DNA from: Massilia sp. CFBP 13721
GTDB taxonomy: Bacteria > Pseudomonadota > Gammaproteobacteria > Burkholderiales > Burkholderiaceae_D
NCBI RefSeq assembly: GCF_014842025.1
Contig: NZ_JACYUY010000001.1
Coordinates: 232,751-296,750 of the forward strand
Length of the DNA: 64,000 nt
Reading direction: 5' to 3'
Shown here one piece after another: positions 8,431 through 16,546 of the stretch (positions are counted from its first letter, which is position 1; each line of letters starts with the position of its first letter). A program made the position numbers and the translations under genes. The notes beneath the pieces were generated by a model. The model was not told the DNA's origin and searched no databases. It saw only the letters and a list, made by a program, of their open reading frames with translations.

Positions 8431-9315
8431 TTAGCCGCCGAACGGCGTCTCCGCCACACCCTGCACGCCAGGCCGCAGCGTGATCGTCGCCCCCGCCCAC
8501 GGATCGGCCGGATCCTGCCCGGCACTGATCGAGGTCACCAGCAGCGTATCGAGACCCGGCCCGCCGAAGCTGCACATCGACGGCTTGGCCATCGGCACCT
8601 CGATCGTGCGGTCCAGGCGGCCGTCGGACGTGAAGCGCAGCAGCACGCCGGCATCGTTCCCGCAGGTCCAGTAGCAGCCATCGGCGTCGACCGCGGCGCC
8701 GTCCGGGCGGCCCGGATGGGCACGCATGTCGACGAAGGGGCGCTGGTTCGAAGGCAGGCCGGCGTCGATGTCGTAATCGAAGGCCCAGACCTGCTGGCTC
8801 TTTGGATGCGAGTCGGACAAATACATCGTGCGGCCATCCGGCGAGAAGGCCAGGCCGTTCTGCGTCAGCAGGTTCGACACCACCGGCGCCGACAAGCCTT
8901 CGTCATTTGAATACCGGTACAACTGCCCGACCGCCCGTTCCGCCGCCATGTCCATGAACATGGTGCCGCTCCAGAAGCGGCCCTGGCGGTCGCAGCGGCC
9001 GTCGTTGAAGCGCATGCCCTCGCCCAGTGCCTCGGGTGCGGCCAGGCGCGTCGCCTCGACGCTGCCGTCGTCGTGCAAGGCCAGGCGGAACACGCCGGTT
9101 TCCATCCCGGCCAGGATGCTGCCGTCGCGCGCCGGGGCGATGCAGGCGACCATCTCGGCGCAGGTCCAGCTGCGCAACTCGCCGGCGCCATCCATGCGCC
9201 AGATGGTCTTCGCCGGAATGTCGACCCAGTACCAGCTTTGCTGGCCCACGCTCCAGACCGGGCATTCGCCGACCAGGGCGTGCTTGGCGCTGACGCGTTC
9301 GATGTGCATGCTCAT
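8431..9315 (-). CDS. SMP-30/gluconolactonase family lactonase, candidate aldarolactonase
   Basis: This 294-residue six-bladed beta-propeller lactonase probably opens the galactaro-lactone produced by Udh, giving galactarate. SMP-30 metal-site residues are visible: Glu in GECPVW, Asn in MRFNDGR, Asn in TQNGLAFSPDG, and Asp in GRPDGAAVDADG. The start is the ATG at 9315, overlapping the last base of the MFS stop (TGATG), so translation is coupled. The gene order garD-MFS-lactonase supports a UxuL-type uronic-acid lactonase; that precise role is inferred. A general gluconolactonase or L-arabinonolactonase is the alternative. Confidence 0.85.
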   Translation of the reverse strand: MSMHIERVSAKHALVGECPVWSVGQQSWYWVDIPAKTIWRMDGAGELRSWTCAEMVACIAPARDGSILAGMETGVFRLALHDDGSVEATRLAAPEALGEGMRFNDGRCDRQGRFWSGTMFMDMAAERAVGQLYRYSNDEGLSAPVVSNLLTQNGLAFSPDGRTMYLSDSHPKSQQVWAFDYDIDAGLPSNQRPFVDMRAHPGRPDGAAVDADGCYWTCGNDAGVLLRFTSDGRLDRTIEVPMAKPSMCSFGGPGLDTLLVTSISAGQDPADPWAGATITLRPGVQGVAETPFGG

Positions 9316-10739
9316 CAGGCTTCCTGCGGTTCGCGGATTTCGTCGTAGCGCGGCACCAGCGTCTTCATGACGCCCCAGGCCAGCAGGTAAGCCACGGCGC
9401 AGAATCCGAACATGATGGTGTAGCCGGTCTGGATCTGGCCCAGCGCGCCGTAGTAGTCGAACAGCCAGCCGCCGACCTTGGTCACCAGCACGCCGCCGAT
9501 ACCGCCGGCCAGGCCGCCGATGCCGACCACCGAGCCGACCGAGCGTTTCGGGAACATGTCCGAGACGGTGGTGAACAGGTTGGCCGACCAGGCCTGGTGC
9601 GCCGCGGCGCCGATACCGATCAGGATCACGGGCACCCAGAAGCTGATGTAGCCGAAGGGTTGCGACAGCAGCACCACCAGCGGGCACAGGGCGATCAAGA
9701 GCATGGCCTTCATGCGGCCATCGTACGGCGAGGCGCCCTTGTTGATGAAGTAGGTCGGGAACCAGCCGCCGCCGATACTGCCGATCATGGTCATGCTGTA
9801 CAGGATGGCGAGCGGCCACTGGATCTCGGTGCTGGTCATGCCATATTGCGCGGCCAGGTATTTCGGCAGCCAGAACAGGAAGAACCACCAGACGCCGTCG
9901 GTCATGAATTTACCGAAGGCGAAGGCCCAGGTCTGGCGGTAGCCGAGCAGTTCCCACCAGGAGAGGGCACGGCCGGTGGGCTTGCCGTCGGCGGCGGCAG
10001 GCGCGTCGTCGGCGGTGATGTAGGCCAGTTCGGCGGCATTCAAACGCTTCTGCCTGGCCGGCTTCTCGTAGAAGATGGTCCACAGGCCGAGCCAGACGAA
10101 GCCGATTGCGCCGATGATGACGAAGGCGGCCTGCCAGCCCCAATGGGCGGCGATGAAGGGCACGCTGATCGGCGCCAGCACGGCGCCGACGTTGGCGCCC
10201 GAATTGAAGATGCCGGTCGCGAATGCGCGGTCCTTCTTCGGGAAGTATTCGGCGGTGGCCTTGATCGCGGCCGGGAAGTTGCCCGCCTCGCCCACCGCCA
10301 GCACGGCGCGGGCGATCATGAAGCCGATCACCGAGACCGGCACGGCCGCGATGCCGAGCATGCCCAGCACCGAATTGGCGCCGTTGCCCAGGCCGATCGC
10401 GCCGGCATGCATGATGGCGCCGATCGACCAGACCACGATCGCCAGCGCGAAGGCGGCCTTGGTGCCGAGGCGGTCGACCACGCGGCCGGCGAACAGCATC
10501 GAGATCGCGTAGACGAACTGGAAGGCGGCGGTGATGTTGGCGTAGTCGGTGTTCGACCAGCCGAATTCTTTCGTCAGCTCAGGCGCCAGCAGCGACAGCA
10601 CCTGGCGGTCGAGGTAGTTGACCGTGGTGGCGAAGAACAGGAGTGCGCAGATGGTCCAGCGGTAGGTGCCGATGGCGCCGCTGGCGGCTGGGTTGGCGCG
10701 GCCGGCCGTGGCGGCCTGCTTGATGGTGTCGGTTCGCAT
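9315..10739 (-). CDS. MFS transporter, hexuronate/aldarate (ExuT/GudP-like)
   Basis: This 474-residue major facilitator of the anion:cation symporter type has 12 predicted membrane segments. The first carries the signature TVNYLDRQVLSLLAPEL, followed by the loop GRVVDRLGTKAAFA between helices 2 and 3. Another family motif is RAVLAVGEAGNFPAAIKATA. This architecture is that of ExuT, GudP and related uronate/aldarate carriers. It lies between garD and the lactonase on the same strand, 110 nt below garD, so import of galacturonate (or galactarate) is the most economical assignment. Substrate choice cannot be decided from sequence. Confidence 0.85.
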   Translation of the reverse strand: MRTDTIKQAATAGRANPAASGAIGTYRWTICALLFFATTVNYLDRQVLSLLAPELTKEFGWSNTDYANITAAFQFVYAISMLFAGRVVDRLGTKAAFALAIVVWSIGAIMHAGAIGLGNGANSVLGMLGIAAVPVSVIGFMIARAVLAVGEAGNFPAAIKATAEYFPKKDRAFATGIFNSGANVGAVLAPISVPFIAAHWGWQAAFVIIGAIGFVWLGLWTIFYEKPARQKRLNAAELAYITADDAPAAADGKPTGRALSWWELLGYRQTWAFAFGKFMTDGVWWFFLFWLPKYLAAQYGMTSTEIQWPLAILYSMTMIGSIGGGWFPTYFINKGASPYDGRMKAMLLIALCPLVVLLSQPFGYISFWVPVILIGIGAAAHQAWSANLFTTVSDMFPKRSVGSVVGIGGLAGGIGGVLVTKVGGWLFDYYGALGQIQTGYTIMFGFCAVAYLLAWGVMKTLVPRYDEIREPQEA

Positions 10740-10772
10740 GATGTCTCGTCGTTATGGTTATCGTCTACCAGC

Positions 10773-10804
10773 CTGCCGGAAGACTCTTGCGGTCTTCGCG
10801 GCAG
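10773..10804 (-). other. Intercistronic hairpin between garD and the MFS gene
   Basis: A strong stem is formed by ctgccggaagac (10773-10784) and gtcttcgcggcag (10792-10804) around a 7-nt loop, with one bulged base. There is no T-run on the transcribed strand, so it is more likely an mRNA-stabilising or partial-attenuation structure than a full terminator. That role is inference. Confidence 0.5.
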
Positions 10805-10849
10805 CTCATCGGTCATCGTAATGGATGAAGTAATCCCTGACCAGCGAAA

Positions 10850-12439
10850 TCAGGTCACCGGCGCCGGGTTGAACAGCGTCAGCGCGTTGTGCAGCTTCCA
10901 GTGCTCGGCCCAGGTCTTGCGTCCGCTCGCCACGTCGAGCATCAGGCGGAACAGCTCCCAGCCGACGTCTTCGATGGTGGCTTCGCCGCTGGCGATGCGG
11001 CCCGCGTTCACGTCCATCAGGTCGTGCCAGCGGCGCGCCAGGTCGTTGCGCGTTGCGACCTTGATCACCGGGACCGGCGCCAAACCATACGGCGTGCCGC
11101 GGCCGGTGGTGAAGATGTGCAGGTTCATGCCGGCCGCCACCTGCAGCGTGCCGCAGATGAAATCGCTGGCCGGCGTGGCGGCGTAGATCAGGCCCTTCTG
11201 TTTCAGCTTTTCGCCCGGCGACAGCACGCCCGTGATCGCCGCGGAACCCGACTTGACGATCGAACCCATCGCCTTTTCGACGATGTTCGACAGCCCGCCC
11301 GCCTTGTTGCCCGGCGTGGTGTTCGCGCTGCGGTCGACGCCGCCGCGTTTCAGGTAGCTGTCGTACCACTCCATCTCGCGGATCATGGCGGCCGCCACTT
11401 CCGGATCGGAGGCGCGCGCCGTCAACTGGTCGATCCCGTCGCGCACTTCGGTCACTTCCGAGAACATCACGGTGGCGCCGGCGCGCACCAGCAGGTCGGT
11501 CGCATAGCCGACGGCCGGATTGGCGGTCACGCCCGAGAAGGCATCGCTGCCGCCGCACTGCACGCCGACCACCAGGTCGGCTGCGGAACAGGTCTCGCGG
11601 CGGCGTGCGTTCAGCACCTTCAGCTGTTCGTGCGCGGTGTTCACGATCGAATCGATCATCGACATGAAGCCGACGTGGCCGGCGTCCTGCAGGCAGACGT
11701 TGGCTGGTTCGCGCCCGCCGAGGATCGGGATCGAGCCCTTCGGGAACAGGCGCGCCGGCTGCAGCTTTTCGCAGCCGAGGCTGACGACCATGGCCTGGCC
11801 GCCGAAGTTCGGGTTCTGGCTGATGTTGCGCAGCGTGCGGATCGGCACGTCGGCGTTCGGCGCTTCGATGGCGACGCCGCAGCCGTAGGAGTGCTCCAGG
11901 CCGACGACGTCGTCGACGTTCGGGTACAGGGGCAGCAGCTCGTCCTTGATGCGCTTGACGGCGAAGTCGACCACGCCGGCGACGCACTGCACGGTGGTGG
12001 TGATCGCCAGGATGTTGCGCGTGCCGACTGAACCGTCGGCATTGCGGTAGCCCTCGAAGGTGAAGCCGTCGAGCGGCTCCATGACGGGCGCGGCGCGGGT
12101 GGCGATCGGCAGGCCGGCGAGATCGAGCGCCTCGGGCATGCGCAGGTTGTGTTCCGCGATCCAGCTGCCGGCGGCGATGTCGCGCAGGGCGAAGCCGATG
12201 GTGACGTTGTAGCGCGTGACCGGCGCGCCGGCGGCAATCGCCGTGAGCGCGACCTTGTGCCCCTGCGGCACGGCTTCGATCAGCGCCAGGCCGTCGGCGA
12301 ACACGGCGCCGGGCTTCAGGCCGCCGTCGTTGACGACGATGGCCACGTTGTCGTTGGCGTGCATGCGGATATGGCGCGGCGTATCCTGGCTGTTCGCCTG
12401 TTCGGCCTGGCCGGAACGTACGATTTGGATGGTTTGCAT
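10850..12439 (-). CDS. garD: Galactarate dehydratase (L-threo-forming)
   Basis: GarD (EC 4.2.1.42) dehydrates galactarate to 5-dehydro-4-deoxy-D-glucarate, the KdgD substrate. The 529-residue product has the UxaA/GarD architecture: an N-terminal SAF-like domain (about residues 25-110, containing NDGGLKPG), then the catalytic region with [45 protein letters not shown] and TTGRGTPYG. The cysteines in these motifs are candidate metal ligands. Length and the TTGRGTPYG ending match GarD (about 523 residues in E. coli) better than altronate dehydratase. It is first in the garD-MFS-lactonase operon and divergent from the GntR gene. The operator module at 12536-12590 lies about 100 bp upstream. Confidence 0.88.
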   Translation of the reverse strand: MQTIQIVRSGQAEQANSQDTPRHIRMHANDNVAIVVNDGGLKPGAVFADGLALIEAVPQGHKVALTAIAAGAPVTRYNVTIGFALRDIAAGSWIAEHNLRMPEALDLAGLPIATRAAPVMEPLDGFTFEGYRNADGSVGTRNILAITTTVQCVAGVVDFAVKRIKDELLPLYPNVDDVVGLEHSYGCGVAIEAPNADVPIRTLRNISQNPNFGGQAMVVSLGCEKLQPARLFPKGSIPILGGREPANVCLQDAGHVGFMSMIDSIVNTAHEQLKVLNARRRETCSAADLVVGVQCGGSDAFSGVTANPAVGYATDLLVRAGATVMFSEVTEVRDGIDQLTARASDPEVAAAMIREMEWYDSYLKRGGVDRSANTTPGNKAGGLSNIVEKAMGSIVKSGSAAITGVLSPGEKLKQKGLIYAATPASDFICGTLQVAAGMNLHIFTTGRGTPYGLAPVPVIKVATRNDLARRWHDLMDVNAGRIASGEATIEDVGWELFRLMLDVASGRKTWAEHWKLHNALTLFNPAPVT

Positions 12440-12535
12440 AGTGACCTGCCCAGTGAAGTGACTGTGGCCTGCGGCGCGCAGGTGCGCACCAAAGCCTCAT
12501 AAGTTGAAGCGAGTATGCCAGCAAAAAATCGATCT

Positions 12536-12590
12536 GGCTAGTCCGCATTGCGCAATTGGTCAAACCAATTTAGAATGGCCTGACCAAAAA
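12536..12590. promoter_or_regulatory. Promoter/operator module, copy 2 (GntR/FadR-type sites)
   Basis: On the plus strand, -35 TTGCGC (12548-12553), 17 bp and -10 TAGAAT (12571-12576) point to the GntR gene. The spacer is exactly the operator AATTGGTCAAACCAATT (12554-12570), a 7-bp-arm palindrome fitting the PdhR/FadR-subfamily consensus ATTGGTNNNACCAAT. A second site TGGCCTGACCA lies at 12576-12586. On the minus strand TTGACC (12563-12558), 17 bp, TAGCCA (12540-12535) could drive garD. A repressor here would block both directions. The sites are visible; regulation is inferred. Confidence 0.78.
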
Positions 12591-12605
12591 CTAGATGGGA
12601 CGGCA

Positions 12606-13337
12606 ATGCTGAAACGCGTACCGACTGCACAGCACCTGCTGGAGACGAAAGCGGATACCGGCGCTCCCGGCATCCATCATCCCGAACCACGTCTATATAG
12701 AGTGGTCGCCGACCGCATCGACGCCCTCATCCGCGGTGAAAACCTGGCGGCCGGCACGCGCCTGCCGCCCGAGCGCGAACTGGCGACCCGGCTTGGCGTC
12801 AGCCGCGCTTCCCTGCGCGAAGCGCTGATCGCACTCGAGCTGGGTGGGCGCGTGGAGGTGCGCGGCGGCTCCGGCGTGTATATCTGTGCGGCGGCTCCGG
12901 TCCAGCCAGTCGAGATCGGCCCCGGCCCCTTCGAAGTGCTGGCCGCGCGGCGCCTGATCGAACCCGAAGTGTGCGCCATGGCGGCGCGCGTCGCCACCGA
13001 CGGCGCCATCGACGCCATCCTGCGCGCGGTGGAAGCGATGGAACGCAACCACGACATCTACGCCAGCAACGAGCTGGCCGACCGCGAATTCCACCTCTCG
13101 ATCGCCCGCGCCAGCGGCAACAGCGCCCTAGTCGGCACCTTCGATTACCTGTGGGAGCAGCGCGGACGCCTCTGGCACCGCCTCAAGGAACACTTCCAGA
13201 CCGAGCAGCTGCGCCAGGAGACGCTGCTCGACCACCGCCGCATCTTTGCCGCGATCGCCGCCCACGATGCGGCCGGCGCGCGCACGGCGATGCGCGCCCA
13301 CCTGGAACGCGTGACCCGGACTTTTTCGCGCGGCTGA
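12606..13337 (+). CDS. GntR-family (FadR subfamily) transcriptional regulator
   Basis: This 243-residue regulator is probably the local repressor of uronate catabolism, similar in role to GguR-type proteins. The winged helix-turn-helix spans roughly residues 35-100 (LPPERELATRLGVSRASLRE, then RGGSGVYI). An all-helical FCD ligand domain follows, with the metal-binding pattern of RRLIEPEVC, DREFHLSIARASGN and a C-terminal DHRRIFAAI/AHLE motif. The start is the ATG at 12606, preceded by GGGACGG. Upstream in-frame starts are excluded because they lie in or before the predicted promoter (-10 at 12571-12576). Autoregulation is likely, as the operator overlaps its own promoter. The effector (galactarate or galacturonate) is unknown. 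Confidence 0.9.
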   Translation: MLKRVPTAQHLLETKADTGAPGIHHPEPRLYRVVADRIDALIRGENLAAGTRLPPERELATRLGVSRASLREALIALELGGRVEVRGGSGVYICAAAPVQPVEIGPGPFEVLAARRLIEPEVCAMAARVATDGAIDAILRAVEAMERNHDIYASNELADREFHLSIARASGNSALVGTFDYLWEQRGRLWHRLKEHFQTEQLRQETLLDHRRIFAAIAAHDAAGARTAMRAHLERVTRTFSRG

Positions 13338-13420
13338 GAATGTAGTAGCGAAGTTGCCACAACCGCCGCCGGCCTCGCAGCCGCGCCGGACATGATAAGC
13401 ACCACGATTCTGGAGACGAG

Positions 13421-15268
13421 ATGACCCCGAAGTTGAAATTGACTCAAATTAATCCGCAACGCCGCTCGCTGCTGCGCGCCGCATCGATGTCGGCCGCCGG
13501 CCTCGGCCTGGGCGGCTGCGCCGTCGCCGGCAAGAGCAGCGACGCCGCCGGCCCCGCCGCCGATGCCTGGGCGCGCGCCCAGAACATCATCGACACCTTC
13601 AAAACGCCGCTCGCCTTCCGCAAGCAGGATTTCCTGATCACGGCCTACGGCGCGGCGCCCTGCAGCACCGTGAAAGTCAGCGGCTACGTCGCCCACCACG
13701 AGCCAGGCCAGGTCAATACGCCGGCGCCGGGCGCGCCCGACTGCTACGCGGCCATTGCTGCGGCGATTGCTGCCTGCGCCGCCGCCGGCGGCGGACGTGT
13801 CGTGATCCCGGCCGGGAACTGGCTGGTGAAGGGTCCGATCGTCCTGAAATCGAACGTCAACGTGCACCTGGCCAAGGGCGCCCACGTCTACTTCAGCAAC
13901 GATCCCGACGACTTCGCCAAATACGGCGACTACGACTGCGGCGCCAACGGCAAGCTGGTGATCTCGCGCTGGCAGAGCAACGATTGCCTGAACTATTCGC
14001 CGCTGATCTATGCCTACGGCCAGAACAACATCGCCCTCACCGGCGAAGACTGGACCAGCATCCTCGACGGCCAGGGCGGCGTGCCGCTGCTGAACGGCGA
14101 CACCTGGTGGGACTGGAAGGGTAAACGCAAACCCGGCCCGAACCAGCAGCAGGCGCAGACGGTCGTCAATCCGCGCAACCCGACCTCGGTGCGCGCGGTG
14201 GCGCCGGGCCTGGACGCGGCCCAGGTCGCGCTGATGGAAGGCAAGGACGACAAGTGGCGCACCGACGAAGTCTACCTGCCGACGCTGTCGGAAGCGGGCG
14301 TCCCGGCCGGCAAGCGCATCTTCGGGCGCGGCCACTACCTGCGTCCGTGCATGGTCGAATTCATCGGCTGCACCGACGTGCTGCTGCAGGGTTACGAGAT
14401 CCGCCAGTCGCCGTTCTGGGTACACCACCCGGTCAACTGCAGCAAGCTGGAATTCCGCAACGTGCACATGGACAGCCTGGGCCCGAACAGCGACGGCTTC
14501 GATCCGGACGCCTGTAACACCATCCTGGTCGACGGCTGCACCTTCAACAACGGCGACGACTGCATCGCCATCAAGGCCGGCAAGAACCGCGACACCCAGT
14601 TCGGCCCGACCCAGAACGTGGTGATCCAGAACAGCATCATGAACAGCGGTCACGGCGGCGTGACGCTGGGCAGCGAGATGTCGGGCGGGATCCAGCACGT
14701 GTATGCGCAGAACATCGAGTTCCGCAACACGCACTGGGCCACCGACCCGCTCAACACCGCGATCCGCATGAAGACCAACATGAACCGCGGCGGCTTCCTG
14801 CGCCATTTCTACGTGCGCAACGTGACGATGCCGAACGGCGTCAACCTCAAGCCGGGCTACTACAAGCCCCTGCCCGGCTCGCCGATCGCGCCGCAGTCGG
14901 TGGGCTCCTCGTCCGGCGCGGTGGTGACCATCGACTGCGACTACGACCCGAACGCCGACAACGTGCGCACCCGCCCGCCGATCGTCGAGCACGTCCACAT
15001 CTCGGGCGTGAAAGTGAGCAACGTCAAGACCAAGGATGGCGAATTCTCGTGCTACCAGGCGCTCTTGCTGCTGGGACCGGTGGCATTCGACTACAACGGC
15101 CCGGCCGGCGCCGAGATCCTGCCGATCCGCGACGTGACCATCACCGACTGCGATTTCGGCACGCCACGGAACGCGGCGCAGCCCTGGTATGTCTATAACG
15201 TGAAGAACGTGGAATTGACCAATGTGACGATTGCGGGCAAATTGATCAATACCACGCTGGCGACGTAG
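13421..15268 (+). CDS. Polygalacturonase-type GH28 glycoside hydrolase
   Basis: This 615-residue family 28 beta-helix enzyme would hydrolyse alpha-1,4-galacturonan. The N-terminus has a twin-arginine-like RRSLLRAASMSAAG stretch ending in LGLGGCA, so it may be a Tat-exported lipoprotein. GH28 catalytic motifs are intact: NSD at 356-358 (usual NTD), DD at 379-380, GHGG with His411 and RMK at 449-451 (usual RIK). A Trp/Lys/Pro-rich insert around residues 230-250 separates helix turns. The ATG follows GGAGACGAG. It sits 83 bp after the regulator on the same strand. Its TAG stop belongs to the repeat starting at 15265. Confidence 0.9.
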   Translation: MTPKLKLTQINPQRRSLLRAASMSAAGLGLGGCAVAGKSSDAAGPAADAWARAQNIIDTFKTPLAFRKQDFLITAYGAAPCSTVKVSGYVAHHEPGQVNTPAPGAPDCYAAIAAAIAACAAAGGGRVVIPAGNWLVKGPIVLKSNVNVHLAKGAHVYFSNDPDDFAKYGDYDCGANGKLVISRWQSNDCLNYSPLIYAYGQNNIALTGEDWTSILDGQGGVPLLNGDTWWDWKGKRKPGPNQQQAQTVVNPRNPTSVRAVAPGLDAAQVALMEGKDDKWRTDEVYLPTLSEAGVPAGKRIFGRGHYLRPCMVEFIGCTDVLLQGYEIRQSPFWVHHPVNCSKLEFRNVHMDSLGPNSDGFDPDACNTILVDGCTFNNGDDCIAIKAGKNRDTQFGPTQNVVIQNSIMNSGHGGVTLGSEMSGGIQHVYAQNIEFRNTHWATDPLNTAIRMKTNMNRGGFLRHFYVRNVTMPNGVNLKPGYYKPLPGSPIAPQSVGSSSGAVVTIDCDYDPNADNVRTRPPIVEHVHISGVKVSNVKTKDGEFSCYQALLLLGPVAFDYNGPAGAEILPIRDVTITDCDFGTPRNAAQPWYVYNVKNVELTNVTIAGKLINTTLAT

Positions 15269-15419
15269 GGTGGTCGGGTTCCCCGCCCACGCGTGACGCT
15301 GTTCGTAGGGTGGGCACTTGTGCCCACGCGGTACACCACGTGAATAATCGCACCTACTTTTCCTGGATGCGATTCGATGCTCATCCGTTCGACCGCGTGG
15401 GCACGAGTGCCCACCCTAC
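15265..15419. repeat. GTAGGGTGG units with a 28-nt inverted pair
   Basis: A first unit starts at the stop codon of the GH28 gene (15265). The pair 15305-15332 and 15392-15419 are inverted copies with 27 of 28 positions matching, each itself a hairpin (GTGGGCAC/GTGCCCAC), around a 59-nt centre. It belongs to the same family as 1424-1630. No gene is seen in 15269-15544 apart from the promoter of kdgD. Confidence 0.65.
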
Positions 15420-15448
15420 ACGACCAGGTCCAAACAATAAAAATAAAC

Positions 15449-15489
15449 TGGCCAGACCGCTTGCAAGACATGATTTTAAGTTGTACGAT
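15449..15489 (+). promoter_or_regulatory. Candidate kdgD promoter with weak GntR-type site
   Basis: TTGCAA (15461-15466), a 17-bp spacer and TACGAT (15484-15489) form a good sigma-70 promoter for kdgD. Directly upstream, TGGCCAGACCG (15449-15459) resembles the operator sites at 4553 and 12576 (TGGCCTGACCA) with two changes. If real, it would link kdgD and the dehydrogenase to the same regulator. Confidence 0.5.
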
Positions 15490-15544
15490 GACTGATAACT
15501 GGTGAGGCACGAGACAGCCCCACCTTCACCCCCACCTGAAGGCA

Positions 15545-16465
15545 ATGACCATGTTCACTCCACAAGACGTCAAACAAATCCTCTCCTCCGGCCTGCTGTC
15601 GTTCCCGATCACCGACTTCGACGCCAACGGCGAATTCAAGGCGGACACCTACGCCGAGCGCCTGGAGTGGCTGGCCCCGTACGGCGCGACCGCGCTGTTC
15701 GTCGCCGGTGGCACGGGCGAATTCTTCTCGCTGACGCCTGAAGACTACACCCAGGTCGTCAAGGTCGCCGTCGAGACCTGCCGCGGCAAGGTGCCGATCC
15801 TGGCCGGCGCCGGCGGCCCGACCCGCATGGCCATCAAATACGCACAGGAAGCCGAGCGCCTGGGCGCCCACGGCGTGCTCCTGATGCCGCACTACCTGAC
15901 CGAAGCGAGCCAGGATGGCCTGGTCGAGCACGTCGCCGCCGTCTGCGCGTCGGTGAAGTTCGGCGTCGTCGTCTACAACCGCGACCGTTGCAAGCTGAAC
16001 GCCGCTTCGCTGCTGAAGCTGGCCGACCGCTGCCCTAACCTGATCGGCTTCAAGGACGGCAACGGCGAAATCGAATCGATGGTCACCATCCGCCGCAAGC
16101 TGGGCGATCGCTTCACCTACCTGGGCGGCCTGCCGACCGCGGAAGTGTATGCAGCCGCTTACAAGGCACTGGGCGTGCCGGTCTACTCGTCGGCCGTGTT
16201 CAACTTCATCCCGAAGACCGCCATCGAATTCTACGAAGCCGTGCGCACCGACGACTTCGAAACCCAGGGCCGCCTGATCGACGACTTCTTCCTGCCATAC
16301 CTGGAAATCCGCAACCGCAAGGCCGGCTACGCAGTGAGCATCGTCAAGGCCGGCGCCACCATCGCAGGCCACCCGGCCGGCCCGGTGCGCGCACCGCTGA
16401 CCGACCTGACCGGCGAAGAAGTCGAGCAACTGGCCGCCCTGATGGCAAAGCTGGGCCCACAGTAA
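15545..16465 (+). CDS. kdgD: 5-dehydro-4-deoxyglucarate dehydratase
   Basis: KdgD (EC 4.2.1.41) dehydrates and decarboxylates 5-dehydro-4-deoxyglucarate to 2,5-dioxopentanoate (2-oxoglutarate semialdehyde). The 306-residue DapA/NanA-superfamily TIM barrel has the [13 protein letters not shown] phosphate-type loop, [11 protein letters not shown] with the conserved Tyr, and [11 protein letters not shown] containing the Schiff-base Lys. The ATG at 15545 follows GAAGG; an alternative ATG lies two codons later. It is followed 81 nt later by the semialdehyde dehydrogenase, which completes conversion to 2-oxoglutarate. The distinction from dihydrodipicolinate synthase rests on overall motif fit and on the garD/udh context. 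Confidence 0.92.
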   Translation: MTMFTPQDVKQILSSGLLSFPITDFDANGEFKADTYAERLEWLAPYGATALFVAGGTGEFFSLTPEDYTQVVKVAVETCRGKVPILAGAGGPTRMAIKYAQEAERLGAHGVLLMPHYLTEASQDGLVEHVAAVCASVKFGVVVYNRDRCKLNAASLLKLADRCPNLIGFKDGNGEIESMVTIRRKLGDRFTYLGGLPTAEVYAAAYKALGVPVYSSAVFNFIPKTAIEFYEAVRTDDFETQGRLIDDFFLPYLEIRNRKAGYAVSIVKAGATIAGHPAGPVRAPLTDLTGEEVEQLAALMAKLGPQ

Positions 16466-16546
16466 ATTGATTTAATTTAGTTATCGGCGCGCCACGGCTG
16501 GCAACAAGCCCTGGCGCGCTTTTCCGCATCGACGAGGAGAATTATC

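Noticed and set aside
10850..12439. Altronate dehydratase (UxaA)
   Set aside because: Same superfamily, but length, the TTGRGTPYG ending and the Udh/KdgD context fit galactarate dehydratase, and no isomerase-pathway genes are present.
12504..12605. Longer GntR start at 12504
   Set aside because: It lies upstream of the predicted -35/-10 and the operator, so it would not be on the transcript.
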